From NCBI RefSeq assembly GCF_014699035.1, contig NZ_JACXAA010000001.1, forward strand, positions 1,054,001 through 1,118,000: a DNA stretch of 64,000 bases, written 5' to 3'. The notes below the pieces were generated by a model, which was not told where the DNA came from, did no database searches, and saw nothing but the letters and a program-made list of their open reading frames with translations. This document shows positions 63,494 through 64,000 of this stretch, one piece after another. Position 1 is the stretch's first letter; each line of letters starts with the position of its first letter. Source of the stretch: Spirosoma validum (lineage in GTDB: Bacteria > Bacteroidota > Bacteroidia > Cytophagales > Spirosomataceae). The translations under genes were made by a program, and so were the position numbers.

Positions 63494-64000
63494 ATGGCTT
63501 CGGTAAAATTAACGATTAATAATCAGGCGCATACGCTGGACGTCGATCCGGAAATGCCGCTACTCTGGGCGATCCGCGACGTGGTTGGCCTGACCGGCAC
63601 TAAATTTGGCTGTGGCATTGCCCAGTGTGGTGCCTGCACCGTGCATTTAGACGGCAACCCAACGCGTTCGTGCAGCATTCCCGTTTCGGCTGTGGTTGGC
63701 CAAAAAATAACAACCATCGAAGGCATTTCTAAAAATGCCGATCATCCGGTCCAGAAAGCCTGGGTTGAGCATCAGGTGCCGCAGTGTGGCTATTGCCAGT
63801 CGGGACAAATTATGTCGGCGGTCGCGCTGTTGAAGCAAACGCCCAAACCAACCGATGCCGACATCGACACGGCCATGCAGGGTAACATTTGCCGTTGCGG
63901 TACGTATAATCGCATTCGGCAGGCTATCCACACGGCGTCTGCCGAAATGGGTTCTTCGCCTAAAATGCCTAAATCCAACCCTAAAATCGGTAAGCGATGA
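63494..64000 (+). CDS. 2Fe-2S small subunit of a xanthine dehydrogenase/isoquinoline oxidoreductase-family enzyme
   Basis: 168 residues, complete to the TGA at the window's last bases. The plant-type 2Fe-2S cluster ligands are in [18 protein letters not shown] and a Cys in RSCS; the second helical cluster is CGYCQSG and [13 protein letters not shown]. The C-terminal [11 protein letters not shown] form is typical of IorA-like subunits, which work with a separate molybdopterin subunit. That subunit gene is probably just beyond the window. The protein has no export signal. Confidence 0.92.
   Translation: MASVKLTINNQAHTLDVDPEMPLLWAIRDVVGLTGTKFGCGIAQCGACTVHLDGNPTRSCSIPVSAVVGQKITTIEGISKNADHPVQKAWVEHQVPQCGYCQSGQIMSAVALLKQTPKPTDADIDTAMQGNICRCGTYNRIRQAIHTASAEMGSSPKMPKSNPKIGKR

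Overview
The window looks like chromosomal DNA of a free-living Bacteroidota, most likely a Cytophagales member of the Spirosoma type (the genus is an inference). Several things support this: a type IX secretion protein (PorZ), a fused SecDF, a SPOR-domain lipoprotein, a fused NagB/PIG-L deaminase, starts without clear Shine-Dalgarno sites, and several promoters of the Bacteroidota form TTG-N19-21-TAnnTTTG. No tRNA, rRNA, CRISPR array, prophage or classical insertion sequence was seen. Base composition looks even throughout.

Layout. 1-4.4 kb: the end of an APH-like kinase, an SCO1-like remnant, a HAD phosphatase, then acpP-fabF-rnc. 4.7-12.8 kb: HtrA protease, gmd, SPOR lipoprotein, murB, a ROK kinase, an SDR, and an MlaE/MlaF-type lipid transporter. 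12.8-18.1 kb (minus): a membrane glycosyltransferase-like protein, a helix-hairpin-helix/outer-membrane gene split by an in-frame amber codon, and a conserved unknown. 18.3-31.5 kb (mostly plus): tdk-porZ, pdhB, nadC, a small membrane protein followed by secDF, an APC permease, and a TauE/persulfide dioxygenase pair. 31.5-40.7 kb: M16 peptidase, a PhyH oxygenase divergent from an AraC regulator, GH43, and two proteins sharing one domain.

40.8-56.1 kb is a nitrate/nitrite assimilation island. The minus arm holds a nitrate-reductase-associated protein, a sulfite/nitrite-reductase-like protein ending in rubredoxin, a nitrate reductase fused to an FAD/BFD diaphorase, a NarK-type transporter, an outer-membrane channel and cobA (siroheme synthesis). 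The plus arm holds nirB, nirD and a NarX/NarL-like two-component pair. Uptake, both reductions, cofactor supply and nitrate sensing are therefore encoded together.

56.1-64 kb: a NagX-like protein, a TIR/deoxyribosyltransferase-like protein of unknown role, a RAYT transposase bracketed by its own REP-like palindromes, nagB, a Gfo/Idh oxidoreductase, GNAT and SnoaL proteins, and the small 2Fe-2S subunit of a xanthine-dehydrogenase-family enzyme.

The most interesting signals are: a possible secretion-monitor leader with competing RNA helices before secDF; the REP/RAYT unit whose last codons lie inside a REP arm; a 16-bp GC-rich module carried by two unrelated palindrome families; and the unusual fused enzymes of the nitrate island.
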